Shown piece after piece: positions 1 through 5,188 of a stretch of 5,188 nucleotides of DNA; position 1 is the first letter of the stretch; every line of letters begins with the position of its first letter. The stretch is from Piscirickettsiaceae bacterium (lineage in GTDB: Bacteria > Pseudomonadota > Gammaproteobacteria > Nitrosococcales > Methylophagaceae). The notes under the pieces were generated by a model. It was not told the origin of the DNA and ran no database searches. It saw nothing but the letters and a program-made list of their open reading frames with translations. Position numbers and translations under genes: made by a program. The DNA lies in NCBI GenBank assembly GCA_030620285.1, contig JAUXFA010000114.1:1-5188 (forward strand), read 5' to 3'.

Positions 1-20
1 TGACTCTCTACCTTGTCTTC
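1..20 (-). promoter_or_regulatory. Possible ribosome site for a gene beyond the left edge
   Basis: Past the stop of the small reading frame, the minus strand reads GAAGACAAGGTAGAGAGTCA to the edge. AAGG (14-11) is a fair Shine-Dalgarno core. Nine bases then lead to a terminal A that could be the first base of an ATG just outside the window. There is no hairpin or T-run here, so the minus-strand unit may continue. Weak evidence, since such a short motif is common. Confidence 0.25.
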
Positions 21-134
21 CTAAGACCGCTTGGCCTCCGACTTATTTTCATTACGCTGAATAGTGCCGGTTGCCAATGCAAGTGATGACAGGATTAAGG
101 TGAGAATAATAAAGAGGACTTTATAATGCAGCAT
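21..134 (-). CDS. Possible 37-residue secreted or membrane peptide downstream of fumarase
   Basis: I do not recognise this small reading frame. It begins at ATG 134-132, seven bases after the fumarase stop, and ends at TAG 23-21. The product has a short basic start (MLHYK), a hydrophobic run at about residues 6-21, and a polar tail rich in K, E, N and R. The run ends in LALA followed by TGT, which suits signal peptidase I cleavage after residue 21 and would release a tail of about 16 residues; otherwise it would be a single-span membrane peptide. No good Shine-Dalgarno is seen before the ATG (the bases read AATTACCTT), so expression would rely on coupling to the fumarase stop. The frame stays open upstream into the fumarase gene, but there it is only an out-of-frame shadow. 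The membrane-like composition supports a real gene, the missing ribosome site argues against it, and chance is possible. Confidence 0.4.
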   Translation of the reverse strand: MLHYKVLFIILTLILSSLALATGTIQRNENKSEAKRS

Positions 135-141
135 AAGGTAA

Positions 142-1665
142 TTATGTTGAGTGAATAGGGATGTCAGCAATTTTCTGCTTCCATTCTTTAGGGCCAGTTT
201 CATGAACAGATCCACCACGACTATCAACAGCAACCGTGACCGGCATGTTTTCGATAGTGAATTCACGGATCGCTTCCATGCCCATTTGTTCAAAAGCAAT
301 AAGACGAGATGATTTGATTGCTTTTGAGACTAAATAAGCCGAACCACCAACAGCAATTAAATACACAGATTTATGTTTTTTGATGGAATCAATGGTAGTC
401 GGGCCGCGTTCTGCTTTGCCAATCATGCCTAAAAGACCTGTTTTTTCTAGCATCATATCGGTGAATTTATCCATCCGTGTTGCGGTCGTTGGGCCAGCAG
501 GGCCAACCACTTCATCTTTAACAGGATCAACAGGGCCAACATAGTAGATAAAGCGATTGGTAAAATCTAAGCCATCGGGTAGTGATTGGCCATTGGCATA
601 CAAGTCCGCAATTTTTTTATGGGCAGCATCTCGACCTGTTAATAAATGGCCACTGAGTAATAATGTATCACCGGGTTGCCATTGTTCAATTTCAGCTTGG
701 CTAATGGTATCTAAATCAACATGGCGAGTATTTTTAGCTACTTTTAAGGTAATGTCTGGCCAATCAGATAATGAGAGTGGTTCAAATTGAGCTGGGCCAC
801 TGCCATCTAAGATAAAGTGGGTGTGGCGAGTGGCAGCACAGTTTGGAATCATGGCAACGGGCAATGAAGCAGCATGAGTCGGGTAGTCGCTGACTTTGAT
901 ATCTAATACCGTGGTTAAACCGCCTAAACCTTGAGCGCCGATACCGAGTTGATTAATCTTTTCATATAATTCAATACGCAGTTTTTCAGCAGCAGTATTG
1001 GCGCCACGGTCGATTAAATCTTGAATATCAATGGGTGCCATTAATGATTCTTTGGCCATTAGCATCGCTTTTTCAGCCGTACCACCAATGCCAATACCAA
1101 TCATACCGGGTGGACACCAGCCAGCACCCATTTTCGGCACTGTTTCAAGCACCCAATCGACTAAGTTATCACTCGGGTTCAATATAATGAACTTGGCTTT
1201 ATTTTCAGAGCCGCCACCTTTGGCTGCAATATGTACTTCAACTTTATCGCCGAGCACTATTTCAGTGTGGATAACGGCAGGGGTATTATCCCCAGTATTA
1301 GTACGGCTACCTAGCGGATCGCTAACTATCGATGCTCTTAGTACATTGTCAGGATGGCTATAAGCACGACGAACACCTTCATTGACCATATCATCGAGGC
1401 TTTGATCCGTTTGCCACTGAATATCCATGCCCACTTTAATAAATACATTAACAATGCCGGTATCTTGGCAAATGGGGCGCTGATCTTCGGCGCACATTCG
1501 AGAATTAACTAAGATTTGGGCAATCGCATCTTTGGCGGCTGGAGATTGTTCTTTATCATAAGCCGAGGACATCGCTTGAATAAAATCTTTGGGGTGATAA
1601 CAGGCAATAAACTGCAAAGCATCTGCGATGCTATCAATGAAGTCATTTTGTTTAATAACGGTCAT
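142..1665 (-). CDS. fumA: Fumarate hydratase, class I (iron-sulfur, fused alpha/beta domains)
   Basis: This cytoplasmic TCA-cycle enzyme interconverts fumarate and (S)-malate using an oxygen-sensitive [4Fe-4S] cluster. The 507-residue protein carries both class I domains. The N-terminal cluster domain (about 10-290) has three candidate cluster ligands: C66 in PICQDTG, C184 in GAGWCPPG and C276 in [11 protein letters not shown]. The C-terminal domain (about 325-495) has GRDAAHK (R345), [12 protein letters not shown] (T393, R397) and GMIGKA (K417), which match active-site positions described for the Leishmania class I enzyme; AVGGSAYL follows at 438. The length fits the 505-510 residue form of Pseudomonas and relatives, about 40 residues shorter than E. 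coli FumA and FumB. The start MTVIKQ matches that family's N-terminus. Its ATG overlaps the proS stop as ATGA and only a weak site (AACGGA) precedes it, so coupled translation from proS is likely. All key residues seen are intact. Class I identity is certain; the letter of the gene name is conventional. Confidence 0.97.
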   Translation of the reverse strand: MTVIKQNDFIDSIADALQFIACYHPKDFIQAMSSAYDKEQSPAAKDAIAQILVNSRMCAEDQRPICQDTGIVNVFIKVGMDIQWQTDQSLDDMVNEGVRRAYSHPDNVLRASIVSDPLGSRTNTGDNTPAVIHTEIVLGDKVEVHIAAKGGGSENKAKFIILNPSDNLVDWVLETVPKMGAGWCPPGMIGIGIGGTAEKAMLMAKESLMAPIDIQDLIDRGANTAAEKLRIELYEKINQLGIGAQGLGGLTTVLDIKVSDYPTHAASLPVAMIPNCAATRHTHFILDGSGPAQFEPLSLSDWPDITLKVAKNTRHVDLDTISQAEIEQWQPGDTLLLSGHLLTGRDAAHKKIADLYANGQSLPDGLDFTNRFIYYVGPVDPVKDEVVGPAGPTTATRMDKFTDMMLEKTGLLGMIGKAERGPTTIDSIKKHKSVYLIAVGGSAYLVSKAIKSSRLIAFEQMGMEAIREFTIENMPVTVAVDSRGGSVHETGPKEWKQKIADIPIHST

Positions 1666-3434
1666 AATATCCGTTGATTTTCTACTCTATCCATCATTTT
1701 ATCTGCCTCAGGATGTATCCAGCCGATCGCTAATCTTTGTGTTAATTCGTCGATCACATCTGCTAGTGGGAATTCATCACTTTGGCCATCTGCACGACAT
1801 TTATATTCAACCATCCCGCTATCGAGTCCACGTTCGCCCAATATTAAACGATGGGGGATGCCGATAAGATCCATATCAGCAAATGCCACGCCGGGACGGA
1901 GGCCGCGATCGTCAAATAAGATATCAAAACCAGCATCGCTTAATTGACTATATAAGGTTTCAGCAGCTTCACGTAAACGTACTGACTTATGAGCGTTTAT
2001 GGGTACTAATACTACTTGAAATGGGGCAATGGCGAGCGGCCATACAATGCCGCGATCATCATGGTTTTGTTCAATAGCGGCGGCAACAACACGGGATACG
2101 CCAATACCGTAGCAGCCCATAGTTAGTATTTGTGATTTACCGGTTTCAGCTAAAACGTTAGCATTAAGCTTTGTACTGTATTCATTGCCTAATTGGAAGA
2201 TATGGCCCACTTCAACACCGCGAGCAATATTTAACGTGCCTTGACCATCAGGGCTTGCATCACCTGCTATAACATTACGTAAATCAGCGGTTTCAGGTTC
2301 ATTAAGATCGCGAGTCCAATTCACATCTATCAGGTGTTTATCATTTTCATTTGCACCACAAACGAAATCAGCGACATGAGCTGCAGCACGATCAACAATC
2401 ACCGGAATCGTTAAACCAACAGGGCCAATTGAACCAATATTGGCACCGCAGGCTGAAAATACTTGTTCGGGCGTGGCAAAAGTGAGTGGTGAGGCAACAG
2501 CAGGGTGTTTTTCGGCTTTAATTTCGTTCAGTTCATGATCACCGCGCAGCACTAAAGCCACTACTGAATCTTGTTCTGAGCCTTCTACTAATAATGTTTT
2601 TAAACATTGTGCGGCAGGCATATTTAAAAACTCACACACTTGTTCGATAGTATGTTGATGAGGCGTGTCAACAGTTGTCATGGCTGTTGAAGCATTAGGA
2701 CGATCATCTACAGGGGCAATCGCTTCTGCTAATTCAACATTAGCGGCATAGTCACTTTTATCACTAAAGGCGATAGCATCTTCACCGGAGTTCGCTAATA
2801 CATGAAATTCATGAGAAGCATTACCGCCGATACTGCCGGTATCGGCTTGAACGGGACGGAAATCTAAACCAATACGCTCGAAAATACGGGTGTAAGCTGC
2901 AAACATATCATCATAAGTTTGTTGTAAGGACTCTTGATTAAGATGGAAAGAATAGGCATCTTTCATAAGAAATTCACGAGCACGCATCACCCCGAAACGA
3001 GGGCGAATTTCATCACGAAATTTGGTTTGAATTTGATAGAAAGTGATCGGTAATTGTTTGTAGCTACGAATTTCTTGGCGGACTAAATCAGTAACCACTT
3101 CCTCATGTGTTGGGCCATAACAATATTCACGATTATGTCGATCGGTAATACGTAATAATTCAGGACCATATTTATCCCAACGTTTACTTTCTTGCCATAG
3201 CTCAGCAGGTTGTACCGACGGCATGAGCAATTCTTGTGCACCGGCATTTGCCATTTCTTCACGGACAATGTTTTCAACTTTACGTAATACCTTTAACCCC
3301 ATTGGCAACCACGTATAAAGACCAGATGCTAGACGGCGAATCAGTCCAGCTCGGAGCATTAGTTGGTGGCTGATAATTTCGGCATCAGCAGGTGTTTCTT
3401 TTAAAGTAGCAATGAGTAATTGTGAGGTGCGCAT
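1662..3434 (-). CDS. proS: Prolyl-tRNA synthetase, bacterial type with editing insertion
   Basis: This class II synthetase activates proline and charges tRNA-Pro in the cytoplasm. The 590 residues align with E. coli ProRS from MRTSQ onward. Motif 1 lies near 38-62 (GLYTWLPMG), GPTHEE is at 107-112, motif 2 is TKFRDE to FLMKDAYSF (137-163, R140), and motif 3 is GCYGIGVSR to APFQV (440-474, C441, R448). Between motifs 2 and 3, residues about 224-405 form the YbaK-like INS domain that clears Ala-tRNA-Pro; K279 and H367 occupy the positions of E. coli K279 and H369. The HGTP anticodon-binding domain covers about 474-570. A tail of about 20 residues (ending ENQRIL) extends beyond the E. coli end and runs into the fumarase gene. 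The start is firm because an in-frame TAA stands only two codons upstream. No well-placed Shine-Dalgarno is seen: AGGG sits 13 bases upstream, better spaced for an ATG-TAA at 3443. The gap to the tautomerase gene is 40 bases. Confidence 0.98.
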   Translation of the reverse strand: MRTSQLLIATLKETPADAEIISHQLMLRAGLIRRLASGLYTWLPMGLKVLRKVENIVREEMANAGAQELLMPSVQPAELWQESKRWDKYGPELLRITDRHNREYCYGPTHEEVVTDLVRQEIRSYKQLPITFYQIQTKFRDEIRPRFGVMRAREFLMKDAYSFHLNQESLQQTYDDMFAAYTRIFERIGLDFRPVQADTGSIGGNASHEFHVLANSGEDAIAFSDKSDYAANVELAEAIAPVDDRPNASTAMTTVDTPHQHTIEQVCEFLNMPAAQCLKTLLVEGSEQDSVVALVLRGDHELNEIKAEKHPAVASPLTFATPEQVFSACGANIGSIGPVGLTIPVIVDRAAAHVADFVCGANENDKHLIDVNWTRDLNEPETADLRNVIAGDASPDGQGTLNIARGVEVGHIFQLGNEYSTKLNANVLAETGKSQILTMGCYGIGVSRVVAAAIEQNHDDRGIVWPLAIAPFQVVLVPINAHKSVRLREAAETLYSQLSDAGFDILFDDRGLRPGVAFADMDLIGIPHRLILGERGLDSGMVEYKCRADGQSDEFPLADVIDELTQRLAIGWIHPEADKMMDRVENQRIL

Positions 3435-3437
3435 GTG

Positions 3438-3454
3438 TTACATTCAGCCCTAAA
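3438..3454 (-). promoter_or_regulatory. Start-stop ATG-TAA with its own AGGG, just before proS
   Basis: On the minus strand the proS leader reads TTTAGGGCTGA, then ATG-TAA-CAC-ATG, the last ATG being the proS start. The only purine-rich ribosome-site candidate (AGGG, 3451-3448) lies four bases before the first ATG (3443-3441), which is followed at once by a stop in the proS frame. A ribosome could bind here, stop, and reinitiate at the proS ATG three bases after the stop codon. It may also be chance, or the AGGG may serve proS directly at a long spacing. Inference from sequence only. Confidence 0.3.
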
Positions 3455-3474
3455 TGATGGATAAGTTTATATGT

Positions 3475-3810
3475 TTAAAAAGTACTGTGGTTCCAGCCCC
3501 AATTCTGTCTTTCAGAATCAGTCATGCTGATATAGATTCGATCACCGGCAATGCCCAGCTGCTCCGTAATTAATGAGCACAGCACATCAGAAAATGCGCT
3601 TCGATCATTAGGTAATCCTAAGGCACGGTAATCTAAAAAAGCCGCGGGGGCATCACTACCGGACATCATCATATTGGCTTGTGCTTCTACAGCGACCATG
3701 ACATATGTTTCTGGTTTGCCAGCCGCTTTAGAAACAGTTTGGCTCGCCGCTTTTAATAAGCCGGCTTCATCACTAACAGTTTGGTTGGTCACAATATTTA
3801 GATAGGGCAT
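3475..3810 (-). CDS. MIF-family (macrophage migration inhibitory factor-like) tautomerase
   Basis: This 111-residue protein has the length and layout of the MIF branch of the tautomerase superfamily, whose trimers act through a free N-terminal proline and tautomerise keto-enol substrates such as phenylpyruvate in vitro. P2 follows the start Met and would become the catalytic base once Met is removed. Other marks are GKPETYVMV at 31-39 (K32 matches MIF K32), L64 at the MIF I64 position, RIYIS at 91-95 (Y93 matches Y95, while MIF N97 is S95 here), and the signature WGWNHSTF at the end. The CxxC of human MIF is absent (A56 and L59 at those places), so its proposed thiol-reductase activity is not expected. 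The start is supported by a strong TAAGGA seven bases upstream that overlaps the stop of the DUF4124 gene, which implies coupling. The natural substrate is unknown; similar proteins occur in cyanobacteria and scattered proteobacteria. Confidence 0.93.
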   Translation of the reverse strand: MPYLNIVTNQTVSDEAGLLKAASQTVSKAAGKPETYVMVAVEAQANMMMSGSDAPAAFLDYRALGLPNDRSAFSDVLCSLITEQLGIAGDRIYISMTDSERQNWGWNHSTF

Positions 3811-3816
3811 AACAGG

Positions 3817-3823
3817 TTCCTTA
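3817..3823 (-). promoter_or_regulatory. Shine-Dalgarno of the tautomerase gene, overlapping the DUF4124 stop
   Basis: The minus strand reads TAAGGAA, in which TAA is the stop codon of the DUF4124 gene and AAGGA is a strong Shine-Dalgarno. Seven bases separate TAAGGA from the ATG at 3810. It is the clearest ribosome site in the window and fixes the tautomerase start. Ribosomes finishing the upstream gene would end on top of it, which favours coupled translation. Confidence 0.75.
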
Positions 3824-4279
3824 TGGGCAAAATTCTTTAATGCTTTGTTGCTGTTGCTTGATTTTTTGCTGACGGTCTTCTTCTTTCAGGTGAACGACAT
3901 TACCGTCTTCATCAATTGAGCGACGGCCTGGATTATCTTGATATTGTTGAAGATTACGCTTAGCCGTTTGGCAATTTTGTTGGCGAATATTTTCTTGTTC
4001 AGCTGATCGTACTGCCTGTTTTCGCTGTTCATCCTGTGCTTTTCTATCTGCTGACTGTTGTTCAATTAGCTGATCAAGTTGTTGCTGGGCTTTATTTGGA
4101 TCGATAGCCGGTGGTGGTGGTGCTTTGATAAGTTCAACTTGTTGCTCTTTAGGAGGGATTTGTGAATAATGTGTTTCACCGTCTTCATCTACCCATTTAT
4201 ATACATTTGCAGATACATTAGTTGCACAGGTAAGCAGCACTAAAAAAAGACAGTATTGACGTAGATAAGGTATAAACAT
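3821..4279 (-). CDS. Secreted DUF4124-domain protein of unknown function
   Basis: This 152-residue protein begins with a signal peptide: a hydrophobic stretch at about 10-20 and VSA before NVYKW, predicting signal peptidase I cleavage after residue 24 and export to the periplasm. LLTC at 15-18 resembles a lipobox, but the Thr before Cys and the better site downstream argue against a lipoprotein. The mature start, VYKWVDEDGETHYSQIPP (26-43), is the DUF4124 signature, a small beta-rich domain common in Gammaproteobacteria with no defined role. PPPP at 54-57 links it to a Gln-rich, charged, probably helical or coiled region (about 62-115), followed by EDGNVVHLKEEDR (124-136). The mature part has two cysteines, C103 and C151, which could pair in the periplasm. 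The start ATG has AGG nine bases upstream and a closer GGA. It looks like the first gene of the minus-strand unit. Family assignment is sound; function is unknown. Confidence 0.9.
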   Translation of the reverse strand: MFIPYLRQYCLFLVLLTCATNVSANVYKWVDEDGETHYSQIPPKEQQVELIKAPPPPAIDPNKAQQQLDQLIEQQSADRKAQDEQRKQAVRSAEQENIRQQNCQTAKRNLQQYQDNPGRRSIDEDGNVVHLKEEDRQQKIKQQQQSIKEFCP

Positions 4280-4342
4280 ATTCCATTGCCTATAAAGTTA
4301 GAGTTAAAGGCTAATTTTACGCTAAACCAGTGAATCATAAAA
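4256..4342. promoter_or_regulatory. Divergent promoter region between the DUF4124 and pseudouridine synthase genes
   Basis: Only 50 bases separate the two divergent starts, so promoters for both must lie here or reach into the genes. For the minus strand, TATGAT (4339-4334) is a good -10 that would give a leader of about 48 bases, but its -35 is poor (TTGTGA at a spacing of only 14). For the plus strand, TTGACG (4256-4261) is a good -35, inside the DUF4124 signal-peptide codons, with TATTCC 17 bases on as a weak -10; TATAAA at 4291-4296 is an alternative -10 without a clear -35. No operator palindrome or terminator is seen. These boxes are read by eye. Confidence 0.3.
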
Positions 4343-5166
4343 TGTCTGATGTATCACAAAAATTTGAAAAACATATTAAAATTGATAGTCAGGGTGCTAT
4401 TGCAGTCGATTTATTGGCTGAAAAAACTGGTTTATCTAAACAATTAGTTAAACAAGTGATGCAAAAAGGCGCAGTCTGGGTGACGAAAGGAAACAAAACA
4501 CAACGACTTCGTCGCGCTAAAAAAATATTGAACAGCCGCCAAACGGTGCATGTTTATTATGACCCGCATGTATTAGCGATGTTGCCACCAGAACCTGAAT
4601 TAATGGTAGATGAAGGCCACTACAGTATCTGGAATAAACCTTACGGTTTACTGTCACAAGGTTCAAAATGGGGAGATCATTGCACTATCACCCGGTGGGC
4701 CGAGCAGCATTTGGAACCGCAGCGTTCTAGTTTTGTGGTGCATCGGCTTGATAGAGCGGCTAATGGTTTGATTATCGTTGCTCATGAGAAAAAAGCGGCC
4801 GCTTTATTATCGGCATTATTTCAGCAGCGAAAAGTCGAAAAACGTTATCAAATATGGGTGCGTGGGCAGTTTGAATTTGAAAATAATACCCGAGTAGATT
4901 CCGATATTGATGGTCGTTCAGCGGTTAGTTATTTTTCCTTAGTTAGCTATAATGCCGACCAAAATAGATCATTATTGGATGTCAGTATTGAAACTGGTCG
5001 AAAGCATCAAATTCGACGGCACAGTGCAGAACTGGGTTTTCCTATTATTGGTGATAGGCTGCATGGTCTACAGAGCGAGACTGAGGATTTACAATTGTCG
5101 GCGTATTATTTATCGTTTGAATGTCCCTTTTCGCATACTCAAAAAACAGTTAATTTATTAGCTTAA
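4330..5166 (+). CDS. RluA-family RNA pseudouridine synthase with N-terminal S4-like domain
   Basis: This enzyme family isomerises uridine to pseudouridine in ribosomal or transfer RNA. The 278-residue protein has an S4-like RNA-binding domain at about 22-76 (LSKQLVKQVMQKGAVWV, then RLRRAKKIL). The catalytic domain starts near 97 (YSIWNKPYGLLSQG). HRLDRAANGL (138-147) carries the expected catalytic aspartate D141. KRYQIWVRG (171-179), GRSAVSYF (195-202) and ETGRKHQIRRH (221-231) followed by GFPIIGDRLHG (236-246) are the other usual family blocks. I cannot assign it to RluA, RluC, RluD or TruC, so the target uridine is unknown. Two starts are possible: GTG at 4330 or ATG at 4342, four codons later. 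Neither has a well-spaced Shine-Dalgarno (AAAGG ends 20 bases before the GTG). An in-frame stop at 4312 prevents anything much longer. It stands alone on the plus strand, divergent from the proS unit. Confidence 0.93.
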   Translation: MNHKMSDVSQKFEKHIKIDSQGAIAVDLLAEKTGLSKQLVKQVMQKGAVWVTKGNKTQRLRRAKKILNSRQTVHVYYDPHVLAMLPPEPELMVDEGHYSIWNKPYGLLSQGSKWGDHCTITRWAEQHLEPQRSSFVVHRLDRAANGLIIVAHEKKAAALLSALFQQRKVEKRYQIWVRGQFEFENNTRVDSDIDGRSAVSYFSLVSYNADQNRSLLDVSIETGRKHQIRRHSAELGFPIIGDRLHGLQSETEDLQLSAYYLSFECPFSHTQKTVNLLA

Positions 5167-5168
5167 TA

Positions 5169-5188
5169 TTGACATATACACTAGGGAA
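5169..5188 (+). promoter_or_regulatory. Consensus -35 box of a promoter cut by the window edge
   Basis: Three bases after the pseudouridine synthase stop codon the plus strand reads TTGACA (5169-5174), an exact sigma-70 -35 box. Only 14 bases follow before the window ends, so a -10 at normal spacing would begin two to four bases outside. It suggests that the next gene on the plus strand has its own promoter. No terminator for the pseudouridine synthase gene is visible in the 22 bases after its stop. Confidence 0.35.

Noticed and set aside
109..124. Inverted repeat ATAAAG-AGGA-CTTTAT after the fumarase gene, considered as a terminator.
   Set aside because: The six-pair stem is AT-rich and weak, has no T-run after it on the minus strand, and falls inside the possible small reading frame.
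135..299. Upstream part of the open frame that ends at 21, which extends back into the fumarase gene on the same strand.
   Set aside because: It is out of frame with the strongly conserved fumarase C-terminus and has no family resemblance; only the last 37 codons beyond the fumarase stop look protein-like.
557..1363. Open frames on the plus strand opposite the fumarase gene (557-790 and 1031-1363).
   Set aside because: They lie antisense to conserved codons, have no recognisable domains and no ribosome sites; they are shadows of the fumarase gene.
1628..2077. Plus-strand open frames opposite proS and the proS-fumarase junction.
   Set aside because: Compositions are unlike real proteins and the opposite strand is fully explained by conserved ProS and fumarase sequence.
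4020..4110. Repeated TTG/CTG-like triplets, considered as a DNA repeat.
   Set aside because: They are the reverse complement of Gln codons in the Gln-rich stretch of the DUF4124 protein; there is no regular unit.
4226..4228. Cys18 in LLTC of the DUF4124 protein as a lipoprotein attachment site.
   Set aside because: Thr at the position before Cys is a poor lipobox residue, and VSA before NVYKW is a better signal peptidase I site at the expected place.
4952..5161. Second plus-strand frame inside the pseudouridine synthase gene.
   Set aside because: It overlaps the conserved ETGRKHQIRRH and GDRLHG coding region in another frame and shows no independent features.

Overview
This window reads as ordinary chromosome from a moderately AT-leaning gammaproteobacterium. 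The prolyl-tRNA synthetase follows the E. coli enzyme from its first residues (MRTSQ) through the bacterial editing insertion. The fumarase is the roughly 505-residue fused class I type known from Pseudomonas and relatives. A DUF4124 periplasmic protein is also typical of Gammaproteobacteria. A more exact placement (for example a marine Methylophaga-like or Cycloclasticus-like lineage) would be a guess. No mobile element, CRISPR array, tRNA, rRNA or phage gene is visible.

Layout: nearly everything from 4279 down to 21 lies on the minus strand and looks like one transcription unit. In the order of transcription it holds a secreted DUF4124 protein (4279-3821), a MIF-family tautomerase (3810-3475), prolyl-tRNA synthetase proS (3434-1662), class I fumarase (1665-142), and a possible 37-residue secreted or membrane peptide (134-21). 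Spacings are 10, 40, -4 and 7 bases, with no terminator-like hairpin and T-run in any junction. The tautomerase ribosome site overlaps the stop of the gene before it, and the proS stop overlaps the fumarase start in an ATGA, so translational coupling is likely at both junctions. On the other side of a 50-base divergent gap, a RluA-family pseudouridine synthase (4330-5166) is read on the plus strand. The last 20 bases begin with a perfect TTGACA box, probably the -35 of a promoter whose -10 lies outside the window.

The genes do not form one pathway. proS charges tRNA-Pro, the pseudouridine synthase modifies RNA, and the fumarase serves the TCA cycle. The tautomerase and DUF4124 protein have no known specific role here. 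The window is mostly housekeeping and I see no convincing new defence or mobile system. The points most worth a second look are the MIF-like gene placed directly ahead of proS, the short hydrophobic reading frame after the fumarase, the start-stop ATG-TAA just before proS, and the extra C-terminal tail of ProS that runs into the fumarase start.
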